This document shows, piece after piece, positions 44,818 through 56,749 of a DNA stretch of 64,000 nt. The position numbers and the translations under genes are program-made. The notes under the pieces were generated by a model. The model did no database searches, was not told the origin of the DNA, and saw only the letters and a program-made list of their open reading frames with translations. Position 1 is the first letter of the stretch. Every line of letters starts with the position of its first letter. Source of the DNA: Deinococcus soli (ex Cha et al. 2016) (GTDB lineage: Bacteria; Deinococcota; Deinococci; Deinococcales; Deinococcaceae); contig NZ_CP011389.1 of the NCBI RefSeq assembly GCF_001007995.1, forward strand, positions 868,001 to 932,000. Direction: 5' to 3'.

Positions 44818-45938
44818 TCCAGCCCGCCTGGGTGGCGCAGGCCGCGTGGGCGAACCTGCGTGCCGACGACCGCGCGTGGCTGCTGGCCCTGGCCGAGCGG
44901 GCGGGCGCGGGTGGGGCGGCGCTGGTGGGCGGCGCGGTGCGGGACGCGCTGCTGGGCGAGACGCCCCTGGACCTGGACGTGGTCATCCCGGAGGCCGACG
45001 TGGAGGCTCTGGCTGCCGCGACGGGTCTGCCGTTCGTGTTCCACCCGGCGTTCGGGAACGCCACGGTCACCCTTCCGGATGGGCGTGCCGTGGATCTGGT
45101 GCGGGCGCGGCGGGAGTCGTACCCGGTGCCGGGCGGGAATCCCGTGCCGCGGCCGGGCACGCTGGCGGACGATCTGCGGCGGCGGGATTTCGCGTTGAAC
45201 GCGCTGGCGCTGCACCTCTCCCCCACCGGCGCACGGATGCTGCTGGACGAGGTGGGGGGCCTGGACGACCTGCGCGCGCGGGTGCTGCGGCCCCTGCACG
45301 CCGGGTCGTTCCACGAGGACGCCAGTCGACTGGTGCGGGGCGCGCGGCTGGCGGCGCGGCTGGACCTGCGGGCCCACCCGGACCTGCTGGCCCAGGTGCC
45401 GGACGCGCTAGCTGTGGCGGACCGGACGCCGCGCCTGTGGGCGGAACTGCGCCTGCTGCTGCACGAGCGCCGGCCGGGCCGCGCGGCGGGCGTGCTGCGC
45501 GGCTGGGGCGCGGGCACCCTTCTACCCGACACGGCGCTGCTGGACGCCCTGGACACCCGGCGCGACGCGGGCGCGGAGGTGCCCTTCACGGCGTACGCGG
45601 CGGCGCTGCTGCACGCCGCCCCCGACCCCGGCACGCTCGCGGGGCGCCTGAGCCTGGGGGACCGCCCGGCCGCGCTGCTGGACCGCGCCCTGTCCGACAC
45701 CCACTTCCCCGACGGCACCCCGGAACGCGAGTTGCGCGCCCTGCTGCGCCCGGACGCGTACCCGCCGCTGACCGGGCGGGACGTGCTGGCGCTGGGCGTC
45801 CCGCCGGGCCGGGGCGTGGGCGAGGCGCTGGGTCACCTCGCCGCGCTGCGCCGCGCCGGGCAGGTCCGCAGCTCCGACGACGAGCGCGCGGCGCTGAAGG
45901 CATTCCTGGCGACGAAAGGCCCGCACGCCAGCCTCTAG
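44814..45938 (+). CDS. class II tRNA nucleotidyltransferase (CC- or A-adding)
   Basis: This 374-residue enzyme has the class II CCA/poly(A) polymerase head: [20 protein letters not shown] with catalytic D53 and D55, the [11 protein letters not shown] motif (about residue 125) and [19 protein letters not shown]. Deinococcus is known to split the job into separate CC-adding and A-adding enzymes; which one this is cannot be told by eye. It starts with GTG overlapping the protease stop as GTGA. The last part (250-374) is the variable tail domain. No HD domain is seen. Confidence 0.88.
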   Translation: MIQPAWVAQAAWANLRADDRAWLLALAERAGAGGAALVGGAVRDALLGETPLDLDVVIPEADVEALAAATGLPFVFHPAFGNATVTLPDGRAVDLVRARRESYPVPGGNPVPRPGTLADDLRRRDFALNALALHLSPTGARMLLDEVGGLDDLRARVLRPLHAGSFHEDASRLVRGARLAARLDLRAHPDLLAQVPDALAVADRTPRLWAELRLLLHERRPGRAAGVLRGWGAGTLLPDTALLDALDTRRDAGAEVPFTAYAAALLHAAPDPGTLAGRLSLGDRPAALLDRALSDTHFPDGTPERELRALLRPDAYPPLTGRDVLALGVPPGRGVGEALGHLAALRRAGQVRSSDDERAALKAFLATKGPHASL

Positions 45939-45949
45939 AATGCCGGGGT

Positions 45950-46573
45950 ATGGGTCTCATCTCTCTGCTGTCCAGCGATCCGCTGGCGTTCCTGATCGTG
46001 GCGGCCGCGCTGCTGCTGTCGCTGGCCTTTCACGAGTTCGCGCACGCCTGGACTGCCGACCGGCTGGGGGACCCCACCCCGCGCCGCTTCGGGCGGGTGA
46101 CGCTCAATCCCATCAATCACCTCGACCCGATCGGGTCGCTGCTGCTGCTGTTCGCGCCGTTCGGGTTCGCGCGGCCCGTGCCGATCAACCCGAACAACCT
46201 GGGCCGCTGGGGGACCCTCTGGACGGCGGCGGCGGGCCCGCTGAGCAACCTGCTGATCGCGCTGGTGTGCGTGGGCATCATCGCGGTCGTGCCGCGCGAG
46301 ACGCTGCTGGCGGGCGGCACGCTGGCCACCTTCCTGTTCACGGTGCTCAGCGTGAACCTGGGCCTGGCGATCTTCAACCTGCTGCCCATTCCGCTGCTGG
46401 ACGGCAGCCGCATCGTGGGCGGGCTGGTGCCGTCGCTGGGGCGCAGCCTCTCTCAGTTCGAGGCGCAGCCGTTCAGCTTCGTGATCGTCATGGTGTTCAT
46501 CTTCCTGTTCAGTGACCAGCTGGGCCAGCTGATCGCCACGATCCGCAACGGACTGCTGAGCGTCGTGCTGTAA
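45950..46573 (+). CDS. site-2 protease-type (M50) membrane metalloprotease
   Basis: This 207-residue membrane protein has the zinc-site motif HEFAH (H28, E29, H32) and the second-site [12 protein letters not shown] with D151, the M50 layout. The short form, without PDZ or CBS domains, is common in Deinococcus-Thermus and cyanobacteria. It cleaves membrane-spanning substrates, often anti-sigma factors. The TAGAAT promoter box begins with the TAG stop codon of the preceding gene, eight bases before this ATG. Confidence 0.9.
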   Translation: MGLISLLSSDPLAFLIVAAALLLSLAFHEFAHAWTADRLGDPTPRRFGRVTLNPINHLDPIGSLLLLFAPFGFARPVPINPNNLGRWGTLWTAAAGPLSNLLIALVCVGIIAVVPRETLLAGGTLATFLFTVLSVNLGLAIFNLLPIPLLDGSRIVGGLVPSLGRSLSQFEAQPFSFVIVMVFIFLFSDQLGQLIATIRNGLLSVVL

Positions 46574-46589
46574 CCCTGCCGGATAGGGG

Positions 46590-46629
46590 GCGGGCCGGAG
46601 GGTGCACTGTCACCTCCGGCCCGCTTCTT
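46590..46629. terminator. terminator between convergent M50 and haemolysin III genes
   Basis: A perfect 12-bp stem GCGGGCCGGAGG/CCTCCGGCCCGC with an 11-base loop, then TTCTT on the plus strand. Confidence 0.75.
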
Positions 46630-46640
46630 GCTGTCCCGTT

Positions 46641-47285
46641 TCAGCCCAGGTGGAACATCATGGCGACGTGCGCGCCGGTCCCGGCGAGGACGAACAGGTG
46701 CCAGATCTCGTGGAAGCCGAACACGCCGGGGCGCGGATTCCAGCGTTTCGTGCCGTAGATGACCGCCCCGATGGAGTACAGCACGCCGCCCGCCGCGAGC
46801 CAGAACAGCGCGCCCGGGCTGAGGGTGTGAATGAATTTCGGCATGAACAGCAGGGCCAGCCAGCCCATCCCCAGATACAGCGCGGTGCTGATCCAGCGTG
46901 GGAGGCGCATGGTGACAAGTTTCAGGACGATCCCGCTCAGGGCGATGCCCCACACCAGCCACAGCACGGCGTCGCGCCACACACCGTCCAGGCCGTAGTA
47001 CGCGATGGGCGTGTAACTGCCCGCGATGAGCAGGAAGATGCCCGCGTGGTCGAGTTTGCGCAGCCACAGCAGCCCCCGCTCGGTGGGACGGAAGGAGTGG
47101 TAGCTGGCGCTGGCGGCGTACAGGGCGACCATACTGACGCTGAACACCACGAACGGCCACAGCACCAGCCCGCGGGCGTGCGCCCAGCTCAGGAGGGGCC
47201 CCAGCACGATCAGCGCGGCGAGCGCGCCGCCCCAGTGGGTCAGGGCGTTCACGGGTTCGCGGGGGGCGGTGAGCAGGCGCTTCAT
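46641..47285 (-). CDS. haemolysin III / PAQR family membrane protein
   Basis: This 214-residue protein has seven hydrophobic helices and the family's metal-type motifs: [13 protein letters not shown] near the start, ASASYHSF (about residue 59), [19 protein letters not shown] (about 76) and [20 protein letters not shown] at the end. Bacterial members are poorly understood; human PAQR relatives are ceramidases or receptors. TAAGGT lies seven bases before the ATG. Confidence 0.9.
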   Translation of the reverse strand: MKRLLTAPREPVNALTHWGGALAALIVLGPLLSWAHARGLVLWPFVVFSVSMVALYAASASYHSFRPTERGLLWLRKLDHAGIFLLIAGSYTPIAYYGLDGVWRDAVLWLVWGIALSGIVLKLVTMRLPRWISTALYLGMGWLALLFMPKFIHTLSPGALFWLAAGGVLYSIGAVIYGTKRWNPRPGVFGFHEIWHLFVLAGTGAHVAMMFHLG

Positions 47286-47375
47286 ACCGTCCACCTTACG
47301 CCCCGGACGTGATGACAGTCTGTCAGCTGGGACGGAGTGCAAGTGCGCCCCGTCCCAGCCCGGCCACCCCCTGCT

Positions 47376-49076
<1,701 letters not shown>

Positions 49077-49085
49077 TGAAGAAGT

Positions 49086-49108
49086 CCACCGGAAACGGTG
49101 GGCTTTTT
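49086..49108 (+). terminator. tRNA-Ala terminator
   Basis: CCACCG/CGGTGG stem closing a GAAA loop, then GC and five T, ten bases after the tRNA end. Confidence 0.85.
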
Positions 49109-49393
49109 GCTGTGCCGCGCAGCCGGATTCGCCCCGGTCAGCCGAAGGGTCTCCACCCCGCCTCCCCCGTACCGGAGGCTCGGCAACACTGCGGGTCGGC
49201 CAGGGGTGTGCGGCCCGCCCGGACTGCTCCACGCGAATGTCACCGCGGTTTCGTTTCCACCCGGGGCCAACAGCACGCCCCTTGACTCCACTGCCAACCA
49301 CTGTCCGACGGTGCCCGCTCTGCTCCGCAGCTCGGGGAGTCCGCTTGATTCAGAGGTACCAAGCGATTCCCTCAATACCTCTGAAGTCTCCCG
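49109..49393. other. intergenic stretch with a 10-bp hairpin
   Basis: About 285 bases without a credible gene; frames here lack codon bias and conserved motifs. The only structure seen is a perfect inverted repeat TTCAGAGGTA (49349-49358) with TACCTCTGAA (49376-49385) and a 17-base loop, just after the stop of the minus-strand gene to the right. No T-run follows on either strand. Confidence 0.5.
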
Positions 49394-49828
49394 TCAGTCC
49401 CGGATGAGTCGAGGCACGCAGGAGAGGTAAGCCCGCCAGGGCTCCAGCGCGCCCATCACCGGCCGGGGCGGGCGGTGCAGGGTCACGAGACTCTCGCGGT
49501 ACGCGGGGCCGTGGCGGGCGGCGATCCAGGCCTCGTGGGCGTGCAGGGCGGCGCGCAGGTGCAGGCGGCCCTCGGTGGCGGGCACGGTGCGGCCGCCGCG
49601 CGTGAAGGTCTGGGTGCGGCGGTTGAAGTGCAGCGGCTCGCCGGGCAGCAGCAGGGTCAGTCCGGCGGAGTGCAGGCTGAGGCCGTCCAGGGTGTAGCGG
49701 CTGCTGCCGTGCGGGGTGGGGCTCTTGTGGAAGCCGCGCAGGGTCAGGTCGCCCTGGCGGGCGTCGAGGCCCAGGAACCAGAACTGGGCGGTCAGCGGGC
49801 AGCGTCGGAGGGTGTGGAACCTTGCCAT
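49394..49828 (-). CDS. hypothetical protein divergent from the zinc operon
   Basis: This 144-residue soluble protein is not one I recognise; it is basic and histidine-containing, rich in short beta strands, and has one internal [12 protein letters not shown] strand pair. Its TATTAT box lies seven bases before the ATG and overlaps the Zur-like palindrome, so it may be zinc-controlled together with the operon on the other side. Confidence 0.6.
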   Translation of the reverse strand: MARFHTLRRCPLTAQFWFLGLDARQGDLTLRGFHKSPTPHGSSRYTLDGLSLHSAGLTLLLPGEPLHFNRRTQTFTRGGRTVPATEGRLHLRAALHAHEAWIAARHGPAYRESLVTLHRPPRPVMGALEPWRAYLSCVPRLIRD

Positions 49829-49833
49829 ATTAT

Positions 49834-49855
49834 TGATAATAGAATATCGTTATCA
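49834..49855. promoter_or_regulatory. Zur-like operator palindrome
   Basis: TGATAA (49834-49839) and TTATCA (49850-49855) form a perfect six-base dyad with a ten-base AT-rich centre. The site covers the -10 box of the minus-strand gene and lies immediately before the COG0523 start. Position, symmetry and the zinc genes downstream fit a Fur-family (Zur) operator. The Zur gene itself is not in the window. Confidence 0.65.
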
Positions 49856-49859
49856 GGCT

Positions 49860-50915
<1,056 letters not shown>

Positions 50916-50982
50916 TCCAGGCGCCGGAACGTGCGCCGATGAACCTTCCCCCCACCCCCACATGTGATAAGGAGAAATCAAT

Positions 50983-51228
50983 ATGAGTCGTGAATGCTAC
51001 CTGACCGGCAAGAAGAACCTCGTGGTGAACAGCGTCACCCGGCGCGGCAAGGCCCGTGCACAGGGCGGCGTGGGCCGCAAGGTCACCGGCGTGACCAAGC
51101 GCGTGCAGCACGCCAACCTCCACAAGCGCACGATCCGCGAGGGCGGCGTCACGAAGACCGTCTGGCTCAGCGCGAACGCCCTGCGCACCCTCAGCCGCGG
51201 CCCGTACCGGGGCATCGAACTCCTGTGA
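50983..51228 (+). CDS. rpmB: 50S ribosomal protein L28 (zinc-independent type)
   Basis: This 81-residue L28 starts [18 protein letters not shown] and ends [12 protein letters not shown]. It has a single cysteine (residue 6), so it lacks the two CxxC pairs of zinc-ribbon L28 and needs no zinc. AAGGAG lies eight bases before the ATG. Its place inside a zinc operon matches the known use of zinc-free ribosomal proteins when zinc is scarce. Its stop overlaps the znuA start (GTGA). Whether the genome holds a second L28 cannot be seen here. Confidence 0.93.
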   Translation: MSRECYLTGKKNLVVNSVTRRGKARAQGGVGRKVTGVTKRVQHANLHKRTIREGGVTKTVWLSANALRTLSRGPYRGIELL

Positions 51229-52151
51229 AGCGCCCCTCCCTCCTCCTGCCCGCGCTGCTGCTCGCCGCATGCACCGCGCCTGGCGCGCAGGCCGCGCCCC
51301 TGCAGGTCAGTGCCACCACCACCATCATCGCGGACTTCGTGAAGGCCGTCGGCGGCACCCGCGTCAGCGTGAACGTCATCGTGCCGCCCGGCGGGGACAC
51401 CCACACCTTCCAGCCCAGCACCGGCGCGATCCGCGACCTCGCCCGCAGCCGCACGCTGTTCGCCAACGGCGCAGGCCTGGAACCCTGGCTGCCCAAGCTG
51501 AAGGCCAGCGCACCGAAGGTCCCCGTGCAGGAACTCACGGCGGGGCTGAAACTCCATGCCGCCGATGAAGGAGATGACCACGCGGAAGCCGGTCACGACG
51601 AGCACGACGAGCACGGCGCACTCGACCCGCACGCGTGGTGGGACGCCAGCCTGGCCGCCGGCTACGTGAAGAACGCCCAGGCCGCCCTGACCCGCCTCGA
51701 TCCGGCCGGGAAGGCCACGTACGCGAAGAACGCCGCCGCCCACCTGAAAGCGATCAGTGCCGCCGACGCGTACGCGAAGAAGCAGTTCGCCACGGTGCCC
51801 CCCGCGCGGCGCGTCCTCGTGACCAACCACGACAGCCTGCACTACCTCGCCGAACGCTATGGCCTGCGCCTGATCGGGGCCGTCATTCCGGGCCTGAGCA
51901 CCGAACGGGAACCCAGCGCCCGCGAACTCGCCGTGCTGACCCAGACCATGAAAAAAGCCGGTGCGAAGGTCATCTTCACCGAGAACACCGTCAACGCCCG
52001 CCTCGCCCAGACCCTCGCCCGCGAGACCGGCGCGCGCATCGCCCCCGCGCTGTACACCGACGCCCTGGGGCCTAAGGGGGGCGGCGGCGAGACGTACCTC
52101 AAGGCGTTCCGGACGAACGTGGACATCATGGTGAAGGCGCTGAAGGGCTGA
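51225..52151 (+). CDS. znuA: zinc ABC transporter substrate-binding lipoprotein ZnuA
   Basis: This 308-residue cluster-9 metal-binding lipoprotein has a signal ending LLLAAC (cysteine 16). Metal ligands typical of ZnuA are in GGDTHTFQP (H60), ALDPHAWWD (H136) and [15 protein letters not shown] (about residue 200), with an acidic partner near the end (ALYTDALG). A flexible histidine/aspartate-rich loop lies at about 115-132, the marker of zinc rather than manganese. GTG overlaps the L28 stop by four bases. Confidence 0.92.
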   Translation: MKRPSLLLPALLLAACTAPGAQAAPLQVSATTTIIADFVKAVGGTRVSVNVIVPPGGDTHTFQPSTGAIRDLARSRTLFANGAGLEPWLPKLKASAPKVPVQELTAGLKLHAADEGDDHAEAGHDEHDEHGALDPHAWWDASLAAGYVKNAQAALTRLDPAGKATYAKNAAAHLKAISAADAYAKKQFATVPPARRVLVTNHDSLHYLAERYGLRLIGAVIPGLSTEREPSARELAVLTQTMKKAGAKVIFTENTVNARLAQTLARETGARIAPALYTDALGPKGGGGETYLKAFRTNVDIMVKALKG

Positions 52152-52165
52152 CCGTCACCGGAGGA

Positions 52166-52208
52166 GGCGGGTGGAGGCGTAGCCCAGGTCCCCACCCGCC
52201 TCACTTTT
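52166..52208 (+). terminator. hairpin between znuA and znuC
   Basis: GGCGGGTGG (52166-52174) pairs with CCACCCGCC (52192-52200), 17-base loop, then TCACTTTT. It may attenuate or end the first transcript; znuC has its own TATGCT box downstream. Confidence 0.6.
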
Positions 52209-52254
52209 GATTCTGCGCTCGCAACATCACCGCGTGGGGAGGTATGCTGGTCTG

Positions 52255-52977
52255 ATGCTGGGCGTCGAGAACCTGACAGTCAAATACGGCCCGCAGACGG
52301 CGCTGGAGCACGCCAGCGTGCGCTTCGAGGCTGGGTCGTTCAGCGCGATCATCGGCCCGAACGGCGCGGGCAAGAGCACCCTCCTGAAAACCCTGGTGGG
52401 CCTGCTGCCCGACCCGGACGGCGCGGTGCGCTTCGATCCGGGGCACACCGCACGCGGCTGCATCAGTTACGTGCCGCAGCAGCAGACGCTCGACTGGGGG
52501 TTCCCCGTGACCGTCTGGGACGTCGCCATGATGGGCCGCACGGGTCGCCTGGGCTGGCTGCGCTGGCCCAGCCGCAAAGATAGGCAGATCGTGGAGGACG
52601 CCCTGAAGGAAACCGGGGTGTTCGACCTGCGCGGGCGGCACATCGGGGCGCTGTCCGGTGGGCAGCGGCAGCGGGTCCTGCTGGCCCGCATGCTGGCCCG
52701 CCAGGGGCACCTGCTGCTGCTGGACGAACCCCTGACCGGCGTGGACGCCGCCACCCAGGAAACCCTGATGGCCCTCCTGCGAAGGCAGGCCGACAAAGGC
52801 CGCGCGGTCGTGATGGTCACGCACGACCTCGAACAGGCGCGGCGCTGGTGCGACCATCTCGTGCTCGTCAACCGCCGCGTGGTCGCGGACGGCACGCCCG
52901 AGCAGGTGTACACCACCCAGAACATCGAGGCGACGTTCAGCACCAGTTTCCTGGGCCACACGCACGCCGAGGCGTGA
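52255..52977 (+). CDS. znuC: zinc ABC transporter ATPase ZnuC
   Basis: This 240-residue ABC ATPase has Walker [15 protein letters not shown] (about residue 32), the Q-loop in YVPQQQ, signature [14 protein letters not shown] (about 133), Walker [11 protein letters not shown] and the switch histidine in VTHDLEQ. It powers metal import with ZnuB and ZnuA. TATGCT lies six bases before the ATG, so it can be transcribed apart from znuA. Confidence 0.93.
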   Translation: MLGVENLTVKYGPQTALEHASVRFEAGSFSAIIGPNGAGKSTLLKTLVGLLPDPDGAVRFDPGHTARGCISYVPQQQTLDWGFPVTVWDVAMMGRTGRLGWLRWPSRKDRQIVEDALKETGVFDLRGRHIGALSGGQRQRVLLARMLARQGHLLLLDEPLTGVDAATQETLMALLRRQADKGRAVVMVTHDLEQARRWCDHLVLVNRRVVADGTPEQVYTTQNIEATFSTSFLGHTHAEA

Positions 52978-53053
52978 GGTGGATGGGTGATGGTTGAAAG
53001 ATGATGGATGACACCCCCGGCCTGACCACCTTCCCGCACCTCCGAGGCTTCCC

Positions 53054-53863
53054 GTGCACCTGCTGACCGATCCGCTCCAGTTCGACTTCTTCACTCGCGC
53101 GCTGCTCGCCGTGATCCTCGTCAGCGTCCTGTGCGCCCTCGTCGGCGCGTGGGTCGTGCTGCGCGGCCTCAGCTACATCGGGGACGCCATGAGCCACGCC
53201 GTGTTCCCCGGCATCGTCGGCGCGTTCCTGATGAAAGGCAACCTCCTTGTCGGCGCGCTCATCGCCGCCGTCCTCACCGCGCTGGGCATCGGCGCCATCG
53301 GGCGGCGCAGCGGCCTGAAGCAGGACAGCGCCATCGGCATCGTGTTCGTCGGGATGTTCGCGCTGGGCATCGTCATGCTGTCGCGCGCCCCGACCTTCAC
53401 CACCGACCTCAGCAACTTCCTGATCGGCAACCCCCTGGGCGTCACGCCCACCGACCTGTGGGGCGCGCTAGCCGTCACGGTCGTCGTCGGCGGCATCCTC
53501 ACCGCCGTCCAGAAGGAACTCCTGCTCGCGTCCTTCGACCCCACCGAGGCCCGCGCCGTCGGCCTCCCCGTGCGCCGCCTGGAAAGTCTGCTGCTCATCC
53601 TGATCGGTCTCGTCGTCGTCCTCACCGTGCAGCTCGTCGGCACGACCCTCAGCGTCAGCCTGCTGATCACGTCCAGTGCCGCCGCCCGCCTCCAGGCCCG
53701 CAGTCTGAAGAAGATGATGCTCCTCGCCGCCCTGCTCGGCACCGTCGGCGGCGTCACCGGCCTGTACCTCAGCTACTACCAGGACACCGCCCCCGGCGCG
53801 ACCATCGTCCTCGTGAACACCGCCATCTTCCTGGCGGCACTGGCGTTCCGGAGGCGGGAGTGA
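53054..53863 (+). CDS. znuB: zinc ABC transporter permease ZnuB
   Basis: This 269-residue ABC-3 family permease has eight to nine membrane helices and the family stretch [20 protein letters not shown] with the conserved SH-x-x-FPG ([10 protein letters not shown]), and a late [20 protein letters not shown]. It starts with GTG 76 bases after znuC; an ATG about 50 bases earlier is out of frame. Confidence 0.93.
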   Translation: MHLLTDPLQFDFFTRALLAVILVSVLCALVGAWVVLRGLSYIGDAMSHAVFPGIVGAFLMKGNLLVGALIAAVLTALGIGAIGRRSGLKQDSAIGIVFVGMFALGIVMLSRAPTFTTDLSNFLIGNPLGVTPTDLWGALAVTVVVGGILTAVQKELLLASFDPTEARAVGLPVRRLESLLLILIGLVVVLTVQLVGTTLSVSLLITSSAAARLQARSLKKMMLLAALLGTVGGVTGLYLSYYQDTAPGATIVLVNTAIFLAALAFRRRE

Positions 53864-53989
53864 CAGGGCTATAGGCTCTGCGCTGTGAGCTGTGAGGAAG
53901 ATCGCCGGGGTAGACGCTCCGGCCTTGTCTTGTGCTCATAGCCCAGAGCTCAGAACTCATGGCCCTTCCCCTGCCGTACCCTGTGCGTC
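53864..53989. other. intergenic region with degenerate GAGCTCTGAGC-type repeats
   Basis: Short related words (GGCTATAGGCTCTG, CTGTGAGCTGTGAG, and on the other strand CTGAGCTCTGGGCTATGAG) recur and partly pair across the gap. It ends in the TACCCT box of the next gene. No gene is seen. Confidence 0.4.
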
Positions 53990-54802
53990 ATGACGACTTT
54001 GCAGCGGTTCACAGGCAGGACGGTGCTCATCACGGGGGCGGGGGGTGGGATCGGCGCGGCGCTGGCGCACCGGTACGCGGCAGAGGGGGCGCGCGTCGCG
54101 GTGAACGACGTGAACGCGGCGGCGGCGCAGGCGGTCGTGGACGCCCTGACCGCAGCGGGCGCGCAGGCACTGAGTGTGCCGGGCGACGTGAGTGTTCAGG
54201 ACGGCGTGGAGGCGATCTTCGCGGCGACCGAGGCGCATCTCGGGCCGGTGGACGTGCTCGTGAACAACGCGGCCCTGACGAGTGACCAGCGGCACTTTCT
54301 GGATGCGGACGAGGCGTGGTGGGACCTGTTCCTGCGCGTGAACCTCAAGAGCGTGTTCCTGTGCAGTCACCGGGCGGCGCGGGGCATGGCGGCGCGGCGG
54401 CGCGGCGTGATCCTGAACGTGTCGAGTGGCGGCGCGACCCGTTCGCACCGGGGCTTCACGTCGTACGACGCGGCCAAGGGTGGCGTGGAGGCGTTCACGC
54501 GGGCACTGGCGCTGGACATGGCACCGTACGGGGTGCGCGTGAACGGGATCACGCCGGGCTTCATCAACACGTACGGACTGGAAGGCGAGGATCTGGCGCA
54601 GCGGGAGAGGACCGTGCCGCTGGGCCGCTACGGCACCGCCGAGGACCTGACGGGCGCGGCGGCGTTCCTCGCGTCGGACGACGCGGCGTACGTGACGGGG
54701 CAGTTCGTGGTGGTGGACGGTGGGGTGCTGGTCCAGCAGCGCAGCGCGAACGTGGACACCTTCCCGCTGTCGCGCTTCCCCGAGGTGCCCGCCGACGAGT
54801 GA
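53990..54802 (+). CDS. short-chain dehydrogenase/reductase
   Basis: This 270-residue classical SDR has the cofactor motif TGAGGGIGAALAHRY (about residues 14-28), VNNAAL (about 89), catalytic serine in NVSSGG (about 142) and YxxxK in SYDAAKGG (about 157-164). The end FLASDDAAYVTGQFVVVDGG is typical of 3-oxoacyl-ACP or glucose dehydrogenase-like SDRs. It probably uses NAD(H); the aspartate in VNDVNA at the end of strand 2 supports that. TACCCT lies seven bases before the ATG. Confidence 0.9.
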   Translation: MTTLQRFTGRTVLITGAGGGIGAALAHRYAAEGARVAVNDVNAAAAQAVVDALTAAGAQALSVPGDVSVQDGVEAIFAATEAHLGPVDVLVNNAALTSDQRHFLDADEAWWDLFLRVNLKSVFLCSHRAARGMAARRRGVILNVSSGGATRSHRGFTSYDAAKGGVEAFTRALALDMAPYGVRVNGITPGFINTYGLEGEDLAQRERTVPLGRYGTAEDLTGAAAFLASDDAAYVTGQFVVVDGGVLVQQRSANVDTFPLSRFPEVPADE

Positions 54803-54804
54803 GA

Positions 54805-54891
54805 CCCCTCACCCCAGCCCTCTCCCCTGGCGCGAGGGAGGCGCCGACCTGCGAAGCAGCGGGAGGCGCACCGCGCCGCAAGGGTGAGGGG
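54805..54891. repeat. inverted repeat in intergenic region
   Basis: CCCCTCACCC (54805-54814) and GGGTGAGGGG (54882-54891) are perfect complements; between them lies GC-rich sequence with CCCTCTCCCC and GGGAGG words. It resembles REP-type extragenic elements seen in many GC-rich genomes. Confidence 0.55.
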
Positions 54892-55088
54892 GCCCTCCGC
54901 CATCCGGCGCATGTGCCCGCCGCGCCTCGCGTGGTACGGTCGGCCCTGACCGCCGGGGTTGCCCGGTCGTTTGCCCCTCCGCTCATTCAAAGGACCTCCC
55001 TGTCTTGCGTCTGTAACCCCTGACTGCCGCGTTCCGAGTTGCCGCCTGCCGCGTGTGGGCTGGCCTGTCCCGTCAGGGGGATGAATTG

Positions 55089-56687
55089 ATGCTGATGTTG
55101 AGTGGGGTCGCGCGGTCGTTCGCGGACCGTGTGGTGTTTTCGGATGTGGAGCTGACCGTGGGGGCCGGGGAGCGGCTGGCGCTGGTCGGCGAGAACGGCA
55201 GTGGCAAGAGCACGCTGCTGCGCGTGCTGGCGGGCCTGGACGCGCCGGATGCGGGCGTGGTGACCCGCTCGGGCCGCGTGGCACTGCTGGCGCAGGCGGG
55301 ATCTCCGGGCGGGTCGGTGCTGGAGGCCGTGACGCCCCCGGCACTCGCCGGGGCACAGGTGGCGTTCGAGGCGGCCTCGGCGGCGCTCTCGGAAGGGTCG
55401 GAGGCGGCGCTGCTGGCCTTCGCGGACGCCGAGGAAGCCTACCGGCTCTCGGGTGGGTACGACTTCGCGGGGCGCGCGGCGGCGGTGCTGGCCGGGCTGG
55501 GTCTGGATGCCGGGGCGCGGGCGGACCGGCTGTCGGGCGGGCAGGCGCGGCGGGTGCTGCTGGCGGCGCTGCTGCTGGCCCCGGCGGACGTGTACCTGCT
55601 GGACGAACCCACGAACCACCTTGACGCAGAGGGCGCGGCGTGGCTGCGCGACTGGATCCGGGCGTCGGTCGCCGCATTCGTGCTGGCCAGCCACGACCGG
55701 GCGTTTCTGGACGAGGTGGCGACCGGCGTGGCGGAACTGGAACGCGGCACGCTGAGCGTGTATCCCGGGAATTACTCTGCGGCGATGGCCCTGAAGGCGA
55801 CGCTGCGCGAGGCGCAGGCCCGTGATTTCGAGGCGTACCGCCGCAGGCGCGCGGCGCTGGACGAGGAACGCCGCCGCCTCAGCAGCAAGGGCAGCGTCGA
55901 GGAGAACCGCTCGCGGGCGCGGGACAACGACAAGTTCCTGTCGTCGCACAAGGCGGGGCGGGCGCAGGTGCTGTTCTCGAACCGCGCGCGGGCGATGGAG
56001 CGGCAGATCGAGCGGATGGACACCGGGGCGCCGGACAGGCCGTTCCGGGACGCGCGGACGCTGCGGCTGACGCTGCCGCCCGTGCCGCCGGGACCGCTGG
56101 AGGTACTGACCGTCCGGGACCTGGGTGTGACGCGCGGCTCAGGGGTGGTGCTGTCCGGCGTGACCCTGCATGTGCGCCGGGGGGACCGGGTGGCCCTGAC
56201 CGGCCCGAACGGTGGGGGCAAGAGCACGCTGCTGCGCGCCCTGCTGGCCGAGGTGCCACACGCGGGTGCAGTGACGTGGGGCGCGGGCCTGACCGTCAGC
56301 CGGATCGGGCAGCACGGCGAGGAACTGCTCGGGCTGGGCACGGTGGGGGACGCGCTGCTGGACGCCAACCCGCTGCTGACGCCGCACCAGCTGCACGAGG
56401 TCGCGGCGGCGCTGGAGGTGCCGGGCGGCCCGGCCTTCCCCCTCGCGGGCCTGTCGGGCGGGCAGCGCACCCGCCTGAGTCTTGCGCGGTTGCGGGTCAC
56501 GCGCGCTCAGGTGCTGCTGCTGGACGAACCCACCAACCACCTGGACGTGCGGGCCATTGAGGCGCTTGAGGCGCTGCTCCTGGACTTCACGGGGACCGTG
56601 CTGCTGGCCAGTCACGACCGGCGGCTGGTTCAGCGGGTCGCCACACGCGAGTGGCGCGTCGGGGGCGGCGGGGTGCAGGAGGCCTGA
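55089..56687 (+). CDS. ABC-F family ATPase
   Basis: This 532-residue protein has two ABC domains and no membrane part. Walker A motifs are ALVGENGSGKSTLLR (about residue 30) and ALTGPNGGGKSTLLR (about 370); signatures are LSGGQARRVLLAAL (about 146) and LSGGQRTRLSLARL (about 455); both Walker B regions read LLDEPTNHLD. The linker holds a charged helical segment (about 235-300). ABC-F proteins act on the ribosome, in antibiotic protection or translation control. ATG 55089 and 55095 are both possible starts. Confidence 0.93.
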   Translation: MLMLSGVARSFADRVVFSDVELTVGAGERLALVGENGSGKSTLLRVLAGLDAPDAGVVTRSGRVALLAQAGSPGGSVLEAVTPPALAGAQVAFEAASAALSEGSEAALLAFADAEEAYRLSGGYDFAGRAAAVLAGLGLDAGARADRLSGGQARRVLLAALLLAPADVYLLDEPTNHLDAEGAAWLRDWIRASVAAFVLASHDRAFLDEVATGVAELERGTLSVYPGNYSAAMALKATLREAQARDFEAYRRRRAALDEERRRLSSKGSVEENRSRARDNDKFLSSHKAGRAQVLFSNRARAMERQIERMDTGAPDRPFRDARTLRLTLPPVPPGPLEVLTVRDLGVTRGSGVVLSGVTLHVRRGDRVALTGPNGGGKSTLLRALLAEVPHAGAVTWGAGLTVSRIGQHGEELLGLGTVGDALLDANPLLTPHQLHEVAAALEVPGGPAFPLAGLSGGQRTRLSLARLRVTRAQVLLLDEPTNHLDVRAIEALEALLLDFTGTVLLASHDRRLVQRVATREWRVGGGGVQEA

Positions 56688-56701
56688 AGTCGCAGACATG
56701 A

Positions 56702-56730
56702 AGAAGAGGCCGCCCAGTGCGGCCTCTTCT
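56702..56730. terminator. bidirectional terminator
   Basis: A perfect 12-bp stem AGAAGAGGCCGC/GCGGCCTCTTCT with a five-base loop between the convergent ABC-F and 5'-nucleotidase genes. Confidence 0.8.
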
Positions 56731-56749
56731 GTTCGCGCTGCGGCTGGGT

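Noticed and set aside
52981..53015. GGTTGAAAG near 52990 as a fourth copy of the dispersed repeat
   Set aside because: Only the nine-base word matches; neither inverted end nor hairpin is present.
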